DNA of 64,000 nucleotides from JACNJF01 sp050288105 (GTDB lineage: Bacteria; Pseudomonadota; Gammaproteobacteria; GCA-001735895): the NCBI GenBank assembly GCA_050288105.1, contig JBNKDE010000011.1, positions 124,001-188,000 on the forward strand, in the 5' to 3' direction. The stretch's first letter is position 1; each line of letters starts with the position of its first letter. Under the pieces are notes generated by a model. That model was not told where the DNA came from, searched no databases, and worked only from the letters and a program-made list of their open reading frames with translations. Shown in pieces: positions 8,622 to 17,559 of this stretch. Position numbers and translations under genes: made by a program.

Positions 8622-9503
8622 CTAATCCTGCGCTGAGAGAATGCTGGTCATTTTCTGCAGAGTTTCTTCAGAAGCACTGCCTTTAAGCCTGGCAAGTTGC
8701 AACGCGACTTCACCCAGTTGCGCATACAGCCGCGCATACTCCGGTTTCCATTCATTGAGTGCCTTAAGCTGGTTAGATACCACCAGATCATCACCTCGGG
8801 CAATCGGGCCCGTCAGTGCATTCACGGTACCCAGAGAAAATATATTATTCAGGGTACCGCGCACCATGGGTTGCATGACTTCCATTGCGGTTTCGCTATC
8901 CATACCAGACTTCTGATAAGTCTGTATCCCAACTTCAATCAGGGAAGTCAGGTAGTTACAGACCATGACGCTTGCAGCGTGGTAAAGAATCTTAAATTCC
9001 GGCTCGACATGAAACAGCTTCCCGCCAATTGCCTGCATGGCTGGCTGAATAATGTCCAGCGCGCCTTGATCACCTTCTACGCCACAGTAGGTGCCTTCAA
9101 AGCCTTCTACCGCTTGAACTGGATCTGCAAAGCTCCTGACAGGGTGAACACTACACAGGTTGATAGAAAACTGTCTGAGCGCCGATAACACCTGCGAAGA
9201 TAAAGCACCGCTGCAATGAAATACGACATCTCCCGTTTTCAATAATGACGATTCAGCCAGTAGCTGGCAGGTATTAATAATTTGCTTATCCGGCGTTGCG
9301 ATCAGGTAGACATCAGCAGGATCCATAGCAGATAAGTCGGCTACTGCTGATCCAGCACCTATAAACTGGATAGCCTGCTCTGCGCTTGCTATTGAACGAT
9401 TCATCACTTGCTGGATATGAAAGCAGTCATGCCGGTGCCAGAGATAAGCAAGTGATTTACCCAGCTGACCACAACCAATAATGTTGAGTTTCAATTGACT
9501 CAT
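8622..9503 (-). CDS. Rossmann-fold / DUF2520 domain protein
   Basis: A 293-residue protein with an N-terminal NAD(P)-binding Rossmann domain (MSQLKLNIIGCGQLGKSLA, G-x-G-x2-G-like) and a C-terminal all-alpha DUF2520 domain (about residues 130-280, VHPVRSFADP to the end). It resembles ketopantoate reductase or pyrroline-carboxylate reductase architecture, but no reaction is established for the family. It is monocistronic: convergent with the nitroreductase and divergent from the chemoreceptor. Confidence 0.8.
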   Translation of the reverse strand: MSQLKLNIIGCGQLGKSLAYLWHRHDCFHIQQVMNRSIASAEQAIQFIGAGSAVADLSAMDPADVYLIATPDKQIINTCQLLAESSLLKTGDVVFHCSGALSSQVLSALRQFSINLCSVHPVRSFADPVQAVEGFEGTYCGVEGDQGALDIIQPAMQAIGGKLFHVEPEFKILYHAASVMVCNYLTSLIEVGIQTYQKSGMDSETAMEVMQPMVRGTLNNIFSLGTVNALTGPIARGDDLVVSNQLKALNEWKPEYARLYAQLGEVALQLARLKGSASEETLQKMTSILSAQD

Positions 9504-9810
9504 AAGACTTTTAACCCTTTCCTTAATTGCTTAATCCGTTTCAACAATATCAAACTCACAGCGCCCTATTCCAATAATTTCGCAGGATTGACTGACGGCC
9601 CTGACCTGTTAAAAGCGGTACAGTAAGATTAACTCCAGAATTAACCTGCATTAACTTTAATTTTCCTGATTACTGTGACTTTGAGCTATAAATCAATTGA
9701 TCGTACTTTTAAAATCAGGAACAGGAATTCTCAAATTCCAGTGGACGCTTAACAGGATTTAAGCTGCTTAGGATTTTCTATCTTTTAAGTAATATATAGC
9801 AGGCTTTAAA
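9504..9810. other. Intergenic region upstream of the chemoreceptor
   Basis: About 300 bases between two divergent genes. AT-rich, with an AGCAGG ribosome site just before the chemoreceptor ATG. I searched by eye for a flagellar sigma-28 promoter (TAAA / GCCGATAA) and did not see one. No small gene or structured RNA recognised. Confidence 0.4.
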
Positions 9811-11718
9811 ATGTTAAAGAAAATAAATATCGGCACTTTACTGGGGCTAAGTTTTACTATTGTCCTACTGATCGTTACTCTGGTTAACATCCCTGTTGTT
9901 TTGACAACGGTGACTTCGGTAGTGAAATCAGCCGAAGAGCGCGAACTTAAGGCACTGTTTGAAACAGCAACGCTGGAACTGGAAGCTGAGGGAAAGCTAG
10001 CCAATGCGCTCGCTTCCAGCATCGCCAATATTGAAATCTTCAGTGAAATGTTTGCCCAAGGAGAAAGAGATCAACTGGCTAAAAATCTGGAGCCTGTTTT
10101 TAAGATCATGAAGAAGGACTTTAATGCACGCCAGTTTCAATACCATACCCCACCTGCCACATCTTTTCTGCGATTACATAAACTCGAAAAATTTGGTGAT
10201 GACCTATCCTCCTTCCGCAAAACAGTTATCGCCACCAACCAGAACAAGACCAATGTCGTCGGTCTGGAAAAGGGCGTCGCGGGATTAGGCATTCGCGGCA
10301 TTTCACCTGTATTTTATCAAGGGAAGCACTATGGCTCCGTTGAGTTTGGAATGTCATTTGGGCAGCCTTTTTTTGAAAATTTTAAACAAAAACATAACGT
10401 AGACATTTCGCTATATGTGAAAAATGACGATGGTTTCAAGACCTTTGGAACCACCTTGCAAGGAGATCCCTTATTACAGCCCGAACAACTGGACACCGCT
10501 TTAAATAATCCGCTTATTGAACGGCAGTCCGGCGCTAGCGGTAACCATGCGATCTACGCCCACCGAATTAATGACTACACAGGTAATGCAGTTGGTGTAC
10601 TCGAAATCAGCATGGATAACAGCGACTATATCGCCACCATAGATAGCGCTAGAAACATGGCCATTATCATCGGTATCGTTGCATTGATCGCGGGTTTGAT
10701 CATCGCCTCATTTATCGGTCGTACGATAGGCGGCCCGCTCTGTTTCACAGTAGAAGCAATGAATGAAATCGCTGAGGGTGGCGGTGATCTCACGCGTCGG
10801 CTGGATGAATCTGGTAACAATGAAATTACACGCTTAGGTAAAGCCTTTAACCTGTTTGCGGAAAAAGTACGTCAGACTGTTAGTAAGGTAAGTAACTCAA
10901 CTACTCAACTTGCTGCCGCTGCCGCAGAAATGTCTACCATTACTGAACAAACCCGACTGCGTAACCAGCAGGAACGAGAAGAAATCATGCTGGTAGTCTC
11001 TGCCATGAATGAGATGACATCCACTGCAAAGGAAGTTGCTCGTAACGCAACCGATGCATCCGAAGCGGCCAATAATGCTGATCTGGCATCCGCTCAGGGT
11101 AAACAGGTGGTTATCTCTACCATGCACGCGATTGAAGCATTGTCTTCGGAAGTACATTCCGCTTCTAAGGTCATAGGTCAGCTTGAAAAAGACAGTGAGA
11201 ATATTGGCTCAGTACTGGATGTCATTCGGGGTATTGCGGAGCAGACTAACCTGCTGGCATTGAACGCCGCGATTGAGGCAGCGCGCGCGGGAGAGCAAGG
11301 GCGAGGTTTTGCTGTGGTTGCCGATGAAGTACGTAACCTGGCGAGTAAAACGCAGCAGTCTACTCAGGAAATTCAACAGATGATTGAGAAGCTGCAGGAA
11401 GGTGCCAGAAGCGCCGTAAAAGTGATGAACGAAAGTCGTGTGAAAGCCGAAGAAGGTGTTAACCAGGCAGACAAAGCGAGTTCATCGCTAGAAACCATCG
11501 CCAGCTCAGTTTCGTTGATCAAGGATATGAACACGCATATTGCCAGCGCTGCTGATCAGCAAACCACCGTTGCCGATGAAATAAATCAAAATATGGTGAA
11601 TATCAGCAATATTGAAGAAGAGACAATAAAGGGCTCCACCCAAACGGCTCAGGCTAGTGAAGAACTGGCTCGCCTTGCAGTAGAGCTTCAGGAACTGGTA
11701 AAACAGTTCAAGGTGTGA
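9811..11718 (+). CDS. Methyl-accepting chemotaxis protein
   Basis: Inner-membrane chemoreceptor of 635 residues. Transmembrane helix 1 at about 8-30, a periplasmic ligand domain of about 245 residues (30-276, single-Cache-like with GLEKGVAGLGIRGISPVFYQGKHYGSVEFG), helix 2 at about 278-302, HAMP to about 355, then the cytoplasmic coiled coil. The tip segment QTNLLALNAAIEAARAGEQG and FAVVADEVRNLA are near invariant in the family and identify the CheA/CheW contact region. No CheB/R-binding pentapeptide at the C-terminus. Ligand unknown. It faces the GGDEF gene with only 13 bases between stops. Confidence 0.95.
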   Translation: MLKKINIGTLLGLSFTIVLLIVTLVNIPVVLTTVTSVVKSAEERELKALFETATLELEAEGKLANALASSIANIEIFSEMFAQGERDQLAKNLEPVFKIMKKDFNARQFQYHTPPATSFLRLHKLEKFGDDLSSFRKTVIATNQNKTNVVGLEKGVAGLGIRGISPVFYQGKHYGSVEFGMSFGQPFFENFKQKHNVDISLYVKNDDGFKTFGTTLQGDPLLQPEQLDTALNNPLIERQSGASGNHAIYAHRINDYTGNAVGVLEISMDNSDYIATIDSARNMAIIIGIVALIAGLIIASFIGRTIGGPLCFTVEAMNEIAEGGGDLTRRLDESGNNEITRLGKAFNLFAEKVRQTVSKVSNSTTQLAAAAAEMSTITEQTRLRNQQEREEIMLVVSAMNEMTSTAKEVARNATDASEAANNADLASAQGKQVVISTMHAIEALSSEVHSASKVIGQLEKDSENIGSVLDVIRGIAEQTNLLALNAAIEAARAGEQGRGFAVVADEVRNLASKTQQSTQEIQQMIEKLQEGARSAVKVMNESRVKAEEGVNQADKASSSLETIASSVSLIKDMNTHIASAADQQTTVADEINQNMVNISNIEEETIKGSTQTAQASEELARLAVELQELVKQFKV

Positions 11719-11731
11719 AATTTATTACTGC

Positions 11732-12658
11732 TTAAAAAGCATCATCGGTAGTGTCAACGCTTGCATCCTGGCCCACAGAATTTCGGCCACTGGATATCGC
11801 CTGGTCTAGCGAAATCCAGGCGTTTTGCAGGCTATCCCCAACACTCAGCGTGGCGTCAATATGGCTGACACCAAAAGTACAGGTAATATTAGCGACTGTA
11901 TCAGCCTGAATTTCAAAACGGGTATTTTCAATTGACTGACGCAACCGTTCCAGAATCACTTCGCCTGACATCAGGTCAGTTTCAGGCAGGTAAAGGATAA
12001 ACTTGTCACCCGCGTAGCGCGCAACAGTATCGAAATTGCGCAGCGAATTTTTAAATAGCGCGGCTAGCTGAATCAGCAGCATGTCTCCAGCGATATAACC
12101 ATGATCTCGGTTAATATTTCTGAAATCGTCGATATCGACGACAGAAATAATGGACGAGAACTTATTTCGTTTAATACGGTTTTCCTCCTGAGCCAATATG
12201 TCATGAAAAGCACGCTTATTGGGTAAATTAGTCAGCGAATCAACGACGCCGAGCGCCTCCGTACATTCGTGGATGAGCGAGGACTGCAACTTAAAAAAGC
12301 GATATTCAATATCTGAGAATTCACTGTAATTTTCTGCAGAGATTGCAACACCAGATTTCATCATTGCAATCAAATCGCAGGCTTTTTGATGTAACTGGAT
12401 ATGCAGCGATTTCAGCTTTTTAAATGAAGGATCATCCAGAATAGCGCGGTTGTTGATGCTGTCATACCATTGAGTCAAGGTGCAGTGAGAATCGGGTGGT
12501 GCATGATTACACTGGGTATCTGCTGTTTCCTGTGCACAAATCAGAGACTGGTTAACGCTTGAAATCCAGCGCACGTGAGTCGCTGCCGAAAATTCCAGAG
12601 AATCCTTTACGGATTCCAGTTCATGAATATCTAGCTGTTGAGTAAATTCTGAATACAT
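11732..12658 (-). CDS. CZB-GGDEF protein, DgcZ-like, with altered GGDEF motif
   Basis: A 308-residue soluble protein. Residues about 20-105 fit a chemoreceptor zinc-binding (CZB) domain: H28-x2-W31, C59 followed by WY at 64-65, and H86/H90, the same 3His-1Cys spacing as E. coli DgcZ. Residues about 138-300 are a GGDEF domain (SLTNLPNKRAFHD, VVDIDDFRNINRDHGY). The signature is AGDKF at 216-220 instead of GG[DE]EF: lysine replaces the fourth-position glutamate needed for catalysis, while an RNFD inhibitory-site-like motif precedes it. It may be an inactive or c-di-GMP-binding zinc sensor. Start ATG at 12658; the ribosome site is in a long inverted repeat. Confidence 0.88.
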   Translation of the reverse strand: MYSEFTQQLDIHELESVKDSLEFSAATHVRWISSVNQSLICAQETADTQCNHAPPDSHCTLTQWYDSINNRAILDDPSFKKLKSLHIQLHQKACDLIAMMKSGVAISAENYSEFSDIEYRFFKLQSSLIHECTEALGVVDSLTNLPNKRAFHDILAQEENRIKRNKFSSIISVVDIDDFRNINRDHGYIAGDMLLIQLAALFKNSLRNFDTVARYAGDKFILYLPETDLMSGEVILERLRQSIENTRFEIQADTVANITCTFGVSHIDATLSVGDSLQNAWISLDQAISSGRNSVGQDASVDTTDDAF

Positions 12659-12659
12659 G

Positions 12660-12751
12660 ATCGCTCACAGTGGTTAATGAAGCTCTTGCGACTGTATGAT
12701 AGCGGTACATTGACATTTCGGGTATGTATTGATCCGCAAACTGTGAGCGAT
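12660..12751 (-). promoter_or_regulatory. Long inverted repeat that could hide the ribosome site of the CZB-GGDEF gene
   Basis: A perfect 12-bp inverted repeat, ATCGCTCACAGT (plus 12660-12671) and ACTGTGAGCGAT (12740-12751), has 68 bases between its arms. In the mRNA the downstream arm lies one base before the AUG, so pairing would bury the ribosome-binding region. It could also be two operator half-sites. It does not match a c-di-GMP riboswitch that I know. Confidence 0.5.
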
Positions 12752-12987
12752 TTACTTATTAATCGAATAAACCTCAAACAATAAGGATCCAGATCTTTGG
12801 CTTTAGAGATATTTTGCCAGGGATCAGGTTTAAACAGGGTATTTTTAAAATGTAGGTAGGTAGGCAAATGGGCAAAGGCACCTTTTTATCAGGAGCCTGG
12901 ATCCTGTGACTTCAAGGAGTGATTTTTCTATTAATTTATTTGAGCTAATGGCATCAGTGGCGACTAGCTCAAACCTGAAAATCTATC
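12752..12987. other. Non-coding gap
   Basis: Contains a three-unit GTAGGTAGGTAGG run and an inverted repeat GAGCTA...TAGCTC around 12940-12970, just past the stop of the small minus-strand gene at 12988. The repeat has no T-tract. No gene supported. Confidence 0.35.
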
Positions 12988-13221
12988 CTATCTTATCAAG
13001 GTGTTATCGCGTAGATCTTCCAACTGATCCTCCAGTTTTTGAATTTCCAGCCTGATGAACTTGGCACGCGGAGAGTTTGGATCCATCTGTTCTATTTTTT
13101 TTACCGAATTAGTCATTTCGGTAATGGTTTTAACCAACCTGATTTCATCCACCGACAAATCAAAATTCCTCAGTCTGTTGGTAGGGGCTGGCGTATCTTT
13201 ATCTGTTTTAGACATATTCAT
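12988..13221 (-). CDS. Hypothetical small coiled-coil protein
   Basis: A 77-residue charged protein that I do not recognise. It is hydrophilic, with a predicted helical heptad pattern from about residue 25 to the end (VDEIRLVKTITEMTNSVKKI, then IQKLEDQLEDLRD), so a short coiled coil or helical hairpin is likely. The ATG at 13221 has AGG 5 bases upstream; a second ATG two codons later is possible. It stands alone between the CZB-GGDEF gene and the YebC-family gene, and reads the same strand as both. No signal peptide or membrane segment. Confidence 0.55.
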   Translation of the reverse strand: MNMSKTDKDTPAPTNRLRNFDLSVDEIRLVKTITEMTNSVKKIEQMDPNSPRAKFIRLEIQKLEDQLEDLRDNTLIR

Positions 13222-13487
13222 TTTAACCTGTACCAGTATTCCACCCGCATGAATAAGGTGGATGTTCTAATTATTTTAAATAAGACTATTTATATAGTCG
13301 GCCTTTTGAAAATAACAATACTCAGTCGCATTCATATATTTAATCGGCATCTGATTGTTATTGTTCTGCGAGTATATGGATATCTTTCAAATATAGCTCT
13401 AATTTATTAACTCATGTACGACTAAAGCGCACAATACGCCAGCTTATGCACCGAAAATGTACCCTTCTCCTAATCTATAAGGAATAG

Positions 13488-14204
13488 TTATAGCGCCACA
13501 TTGTGGTACACGTTCTGCACATCATCCAGGTCATTGAGCATATCAATAAATTTTTCAAACATTTCGACGTCATCATCGCCGATTGGTGCCGCATTTTGTG
13601 GCAGGTACTGTATCTCATCCACCTCAAAGTCAATCTCCCCAAAGCTCTCAACCAGCGCTTTACGGGACTTTGCATACTCGGTATTAGGTGCAAATACGGT
13701 GATCATACCGTCTTCATTCTCAATATCGCTAACATCCACATCAGCCATCAATAGCGCTTCCAGCACCGCGTCTTCATCGTCGTGTTTAAAAACGAAGATC
13801 GCGCTGTGATCAAACATATGGCTGACACTGCCCTGTGTGCCAATCTTGGATTTGGTCTTGGTAAAGCACTGGCGCACATCGCCAAAGGTTCTATTCGGGT
13901 TATCAGTCAGGCACTCAATCATCACCATACAACCACCAGGTCCATAGCCCTCATAGATGGCAGGATAAAAATCTTCTCCACCCCCACCTTTTGCCTTGGT
14001 TATCGCCTTTTCGATAACATGGCTGGGGACCTGATCTTTCTTTGCACGATCTATCAGGCTGCGCAAGCTCAGGTTTGCGTCCGGTTCGGTGCCCCCTGCT
14101 TTGGCACAAACATAGATTTCGCGCCCATATTTACTATAAACCTTGGCCTTGGCATCCGAGGTTTTTGCCATAGATTCTTTGCGATTTTGGTAAGCTCTGC
14201 CCAT
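13488..14204 (-). CDS. YebC/PmpR-family DNA-binding regulator
   Basis: A 238-residue protein of the YebC/TACO1 family, members of which act as transcriptional regulators or translation factors for polyproline-type stalls. Family signatures seen: the N-terminal SKYGREIYVCAKAGG block, DQVPSHVIEKAITKAKGG, and YEGYGPGGCMVMIECLTDN. The N-terminus (MGRAYQNRKESMAKTSDAKA) resembles the YeeN subgroup rather than the RuvC-linked YebC. ATG at 14204 with AAGGAG 8 bases upstream. No operon partner. Confidence 0.9.
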   Translation of the reverse strand: MGRAYQNRKESMAKTSDAKAKVYSKYGREIYVCAKAGGTEPDANLSLRSLIDRAKKDQVPSHVIEKAITKAKGGGGEDFYPAIYEGYGPGGCMVMIECLTDNPNRTFGDVRQCFTKTKSKIGTQGSVSHMFDHSAIFVFKHDDEDAVLEALLMADVDVSDIENEDGMITVFAPNTEYAKSRKALVESFGEIDFEVDEIQYLPQNAAPIGDDDVEMFEKFIDMLNDLDDVQNVYHNVAL

Positions 14205-14385
14205 TAAAGCGGCTCCTTAAATAGAGAGTGTCTAAAAAAATGAAGGAATCTTACAGATAACTGCAACAGCAGAAAACTCCTTGATATTAAAAAACTGCGA
14301 TTTGCTGAATAAAACCGATAAAAACCCGTCGTAAGATCAGCGCTTCGACGTCATCGCTACCGGTTTATCAGAGACTTTCTGGGAT

Positions 14386-14898
14386 TTACTCATCAATTCC
14401 AGACACTCGCACCTGGGGAATTACGGGGGCATCCAGCTCATCGGTGATCTTTGGCGGCATGACAGTCGCTTCACCCATGGTAACTACCTCATCGTGTTGG
14501 TTAATCACCTTACAGTCGAGTACAACATATTGCCGCTTTTCGATCTTTTCTTTTACGCTGAGTACAGCTGTCAGGGTATCGCCTATACGTACCGGGCGCT
14601 TGAATTTTAAGTCCTGTGAAATATAGATACTACCTGGACCGGGCATAACGATGCCGATTACGGTAGAGATCAACCCGGCTGACCACATACCATGCGCTAT
14701 ACGAGTTTCAAAAAGCGTGGTTGCCGCATATTCTGAATCAAAATGGACGGGATTAATATCGCCACTGGTTTCACCAAAAAGCACAATATCTCGTTCCGTT
14801 AATTGTTTGGTAAAGCGCCCTTCGCTACCTATTTCAAGTTGTTCGTATGTTTGTGGTTTGAGTTTATTCAATGCGTCAGCCTCATAATAATTTGTCAT
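14386..14898 (-). CDS. MaoC-type (R)-specific enoyl-CoA hydratase
   Basis: A 170-residue hotdog-fold hydratase. The catalytic segment FGETSGDINPVHFDSEYAA contains the D-x4-H dyad of (R)-hydratases, and IAHGMWSAGLISTVIG follows as expected. Members interconvert trans-2-enoyl-CoA and (R)-3-hydroxyacyl-CoA, supplying monomers for polyhydroxyalkanoates or fatty-acid turnover. No pha gene is adjacent. Translation start at 14898; ribosome site weak. Confidence 0.87.
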   Translation of the reverse strand: MTNYYEADALNKLKPQTYEQLEIGSEGRFTKQLTERDIVLFGETSGDINPVHFDSEYAATTLFETRIAHGMWSAGLISTVIGIVMPGPGSIYISQDLKFKRPVRIGDTLTAVLSVKEKIEKRQYVVLDCKVINQHDEVVTMGEATVMPPKITDELDAPVIPQVRVSGIDE

Positions 14899-15201
14899 AG
14901 GCCAATGGAGTAACCATTAGCTGCAAGCCGCGCCTGGACCAGGAACTTTTTTGAAGTCCTGAATACGACGCATCTGGTTGCCAGGTTAATAGTATCTGGA
15001 TACTCCCTGGGTTGGACTGGATTGTAATTTATTCACTTTTCAAATTCACAGTTAATTCCATTCCCCGAAAATAAGTCGAATTTTCATGTGTTTAACAAAC
15101 TGCTGTGATCACTGATCAGCGCTGCGACAATTTGACACATTTATATATTAGTTATTGCTAATATACTGGAGTAATTCACCGATACCTCGAGGATCAACCT
15201 T
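14899..15201. promoter_or_regulatory. Divergent intergenic region
   Basis: Separates the MaoC-type gene and the outer-membrane barrel gene. It holds TGATCA-C-TGATCA (15106-15118), a doubled palindrome about 90 bases before the barrel start, and a TTGACA at about 15134 without a well-spaced -10. I cannot assign a regulator. No small gene seen. Confidence 0.35.
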
Positions 15202-15990
15202 ATGAAAAAACGCCTTTTCATTATCCTGACTGGGCTGGCTTTTAGTGCTCAGGTCGAGGCGGACAAATGGATATACGGTGCCTCCTATGAATTTGAAACT
15301 GGAGATTATTCCCAGCCAGTAGATACCGATATCGTCACGCTTCCGCTGTTTTTGAGCTACTACACAGAACGTTGGGGATTTGGCCTTGAAATCCCTTTTG
15401 TCTCGGTTTCGGGTAGCGCTGACATCATACCATCAGGCAATGGCCAGTCGACAGGACATGGCAGGAACCAGAGCAACTCCAGCGCTACATCGACCGAATC
15501 TTATACCCGATCTGGGCTGGGCGATGTTTCATTGTTTGTATCCTATGCCTTCCCTGCACAGTCACCGCAGGATCTGTTCTATGAACTCGGCGCCAGCGTT
15601 AAACTTGCAACAGCGGACGAAAAAGATAATTTAGGTACCGGACAGACCGACTATAGTATTAATCTGAAAATTGCACGGGACATGGGGAACTGGTCACCAT
15701 CGATAAATATCGGCTACCAGCTAACCGGCGAAGGTGCTGATGAAAACCTTAACGACGTTTATTTTTATTCCGTTGGCACTGGGTATTCGCTATCAGAGGC
15801 TTCCAGCGTTGCGTTTAGTTATTACTTTAAACAGGCGGTAGCCGATGGCTATGACGATCTATCCAATGTCGGTTTTAACTTTACTCGAGTTATCAATCGA
15901 TATATTGATCTGGGAGTTGGCCTCAGCAAGGGATTAAGTGACAGCAGCGCAGACTATGCCGTAAGCCTGTCGCTAACTGGGTATTATTAA
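15202..15990 (+). CDS. Outer-membrane beta-barrel protein of unknown function
   Basis: A 262-residue exported protein. A signal peptide (MKKRLFIILTGLAFSAQVEA) is followed directly by alternating amphipathic strands rich in aromatic residues, and the chain ends with a strand terminating in GYY, as outer-membrane barrels do. Glycine/serine-rich loop at about residues 70-100. Length suits a barrel of 10-12 strands. Similar proteins are often labelled transporter or DUF-type porin-like, but I recognise no specific family. Monocistronic; ATG at 15202 with GAGG 10 bases upstream. Confidence 0.75.
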   Translation: MKKRLFIILTGLAFSAQVEADKWIYGASYEFETGDYSQPVDTDIVTLPLFLSYYTERWGFGLEIPFVSVSGSADIIPSGNGQSTGHGRNQSNSSATSTESYTRSGLGDVSLFVSYAFPAQSPQDLFYELGASVKLATADEKDNLGTGQTDYSINLKIARDMGNWSPSINIGYQLTGEGADENLNDVYFYSVGTGYSLSEASSVAFSYYFKQAVADGYDDLSNVGFNFTRVINRYIDLGVGLSKGLSDSSADYAVSLSLTGYY

Positions 15991-16138
15991 CAGGTCTTTT
16001 CATTTTTTTCAGGGCTCGCAGTTGCGCGCGATAATTTCTTGCCAGCGCTGAGTCTGGTGAATAAAATCGCTCACAGGCTGCTAGCGATGGCGTCGCTTCA
16101 ACAAGGCCTTTAATACTGCTTACGCAGATTTTGATCCT

Positions 16139-16186
16139 GAACGCCCGGATAATTTTACCGGGTGAGGAATCACCCGATATTTTCGG
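16139..16186 (+). promoter_or_regulatory. Three short overlapping hairpins in the creatinase leader
   Basis: Just before the creatinase start are CCCGG...CCGGG (16143-16162), GGGTGA-GGAA-TCACCC (16160-16175) and CCGA-TATTT-TCGG (16174-16186). Neighbouring stems share bases, so they are mutually exclusive in part, and the last one lies directly upstream of the GGAG ribosome site. It could be an RNA switch or only fortuitous folding; no known riboswitch consensus was recognised. Confidence 0.4.
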
Positions 16187-16196
16187 AGTGATAACC

Positions 16197-17414
16197 ATGA
16201 CTCAATCTAAACGCCCTGACTTTTTTGAATTCCACAACGGCGAAAAAGTACAGCTTCCCTTCTCAAACACAGAATATGAACAGCGCCTGACTAAACTTAG
16301 ACAGTTAATGGACAGGCATAAAGTTGACGCTATGCTGTTAACTTCAATGCACAACATCGCATACTATTCTGGCTTTCTTTATTGTTCCTTTGGGCGGCCT
16401 TATGCCTGTATTGTCACTCAGCAACGTTGTGTCACAATCAGCGCCAATATTGACGGGGGGCAACCCTGGCGACGATGCTTTGCTGAAAATCTGACCTATA
16501 CCGACTGGAGACGTGATAATTACTGGCGTGCCATCAAATCCGTTATTCCTTCAGTTCGTTACCTTGGTATAGAAGCTGATCATCTAACGCTGTCCGCTCA
16601 GGACACATTGCGTGAATATCTGGGAGCGTTAACTACTCGGCCATTGAATAATGAAATTATGGCCATGCGTATGGTCAAGTCACAGCAAGAGATCGCACTG
16701 ATCAAGTCCGGCGCTCAGGTTGCTGATATCGGCGGTGTAGCGATCAGGGAAGCCATTAAACCCGGAATGCGTGAAATTGATATCGCGATGTCGGGGCGAG
16801 ACGCTATGGAGCTGGAGATTTCTGAACGTTTTGCAGACAGTGAATTACGCGATAGCTGGGTCTGGTTCCAGTCTGGGCTCAACACCGATGGCGCGCATAA
16901 CGCGGTTACCACGCGCAAGCTCGAGCATGGCGATATCCTGAGTTTGAACACCTTCCCAATGATTTCAGGTTATTACACTGCGCTGGAGCGTACGCTTTTC
17001 CTCGGAGAGCCGGATGCTGAGTCGTTGCGTATCTGGCAGATTAATGTGGGTGCGCATGAACTGGGGCTTTCACTAATCAAAACAGGCGCTAGCTGTAGCG
17101 GTATTTGTGCAGAAATTAACCGGTATTTCGAAGAATATAACCTGCTGCAGTATCGTTCCTTCGGCTATGGGCATTCTTTCGGCATACTTTCACATTATTA
17201 TGGCCGCGAAGCTGGACTGGAGTTACGCGAGGATATAGATACCGTTCTGCAACCGGGCATGGTGGTATCCATGGAGCCGATGCTGACGCTACCCGCATCG
17301 GTTGCTGGCGCAGGAGGCTATCGTGAACATGATATTGTCGTAATCGGTGAAACAGGGAGCGAAAATATCACCCACTTTCCTTACGGGCCAACGCATAATA
17401 TTGTCGCTGCTTAG
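16197..17414 (+). CDS. Creatinase (creatine amidinohydrolase)
   Basis: Hydrolyses creatine to sarcosine and urea (EC 3.5.3.3). The 405-residue product lines up end to end with Pseudomonas creatinase (about 403 residues): YSGFLYCSFGRPYA, ISANIDGGQPWRR, WFQSGLNTDGAHNAVTTRK with the catalytic histidine at 234, GYYTALERTLFL, FGYGHSFGILSHYYGREAG and GGYREHDIVV. It has the pita-bread M24 fold but, like creatinase, is expected to need no metal. An upstream in-frame start at 16131 is open but lacks a ribosome site; ATG at 16197 has GGAG 9 bases before it. No sarcosine oxidase or urease gene is adjacent. Confidence 0.93.
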   Translation: MTQSKRPDFFEFHNGEKVQLPFSNTEYEQRLTKLRQLMDRHKVDAMLLTSMHNIAYYSGFLYCSFGRPYACIVTQQRCVTISANIDGGQPWRRCFAENLTYTDWRRDNYWRAIKSVIPSVRYLGIEADHLTLSAQDTLREYLGALTTRPLNNEIMAMRMVKSQQEIALIKSGAQVADIGGVAIREAIKPGMREIDIAMSGRDAMELEISERFADSELRDSWVWFQSGLNTDGAHNAVTTRKLEHGDILSLNTFPMISGYYTALERTLFLGEPDAESLRIWQINVGAHELGLSLIKTGASCSGICAEINRYFEEYNLLQYRSFGYGHSFGILSHYYGREAGLELREDIDTVLQPGMVVSMEPMLTLPASVAGAGGYREHDIVVIGETGSENITHFPYGPTHNIVAA

Positions 17415-17455
17415 GCAACAGCTGCTAACAGTCAATGGCTGGATTTTCAGCTATC

Positions 17456-17495
17456 ACTGGTACTTGATGCTGCAACGCAGCATCAAGTACCCAGT
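17456..17495 (+). repeat. Long perfect hairpin after creatinase
   Basis: An inverted repeat of about 18 bp (arms 17456-17473 and 17477-17495, one bulged C, 3-base loop AAC) begins 42 bases after the creatinase stop. It is far stronger than chance but lacks a following T-tract, so it is better read as an mRNA 3'-end stabiliser or protein site than an intrinsic terminator. Confidence 0.7.
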
Positions 17496-17559
17496 AAGCA
17501 GTTTGAAGCGGCTATTAATCCCTTAAATATCAATCACTTAAAATAGTAAAAATATCTCA

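Noticed and set aside
12660..12751. c-di-GMP riboswitch upstream of the CZB-GGDEF gene
   Set aside because: The conserved tetraloop/receptor and core purine elements of GEMM riboswitches are not seen.
15106..15118. TGATCA-C-TGATCA as an operator
   Set aside because: No regulator known to me fits, and TGATCA is a common palindromic hexamer; left as a note only.
16131..16196. Upstream start for creatinase
   Set aside because: No ribosome site, and the extension passes through the hairpin region and has no counterpart in known creatinase.
16000..16196. Guanidine or glycine riboswitch before creatinase
   Set aside because: No ACGR-type loops or glycine aptamer core seen; only generic hairpins.
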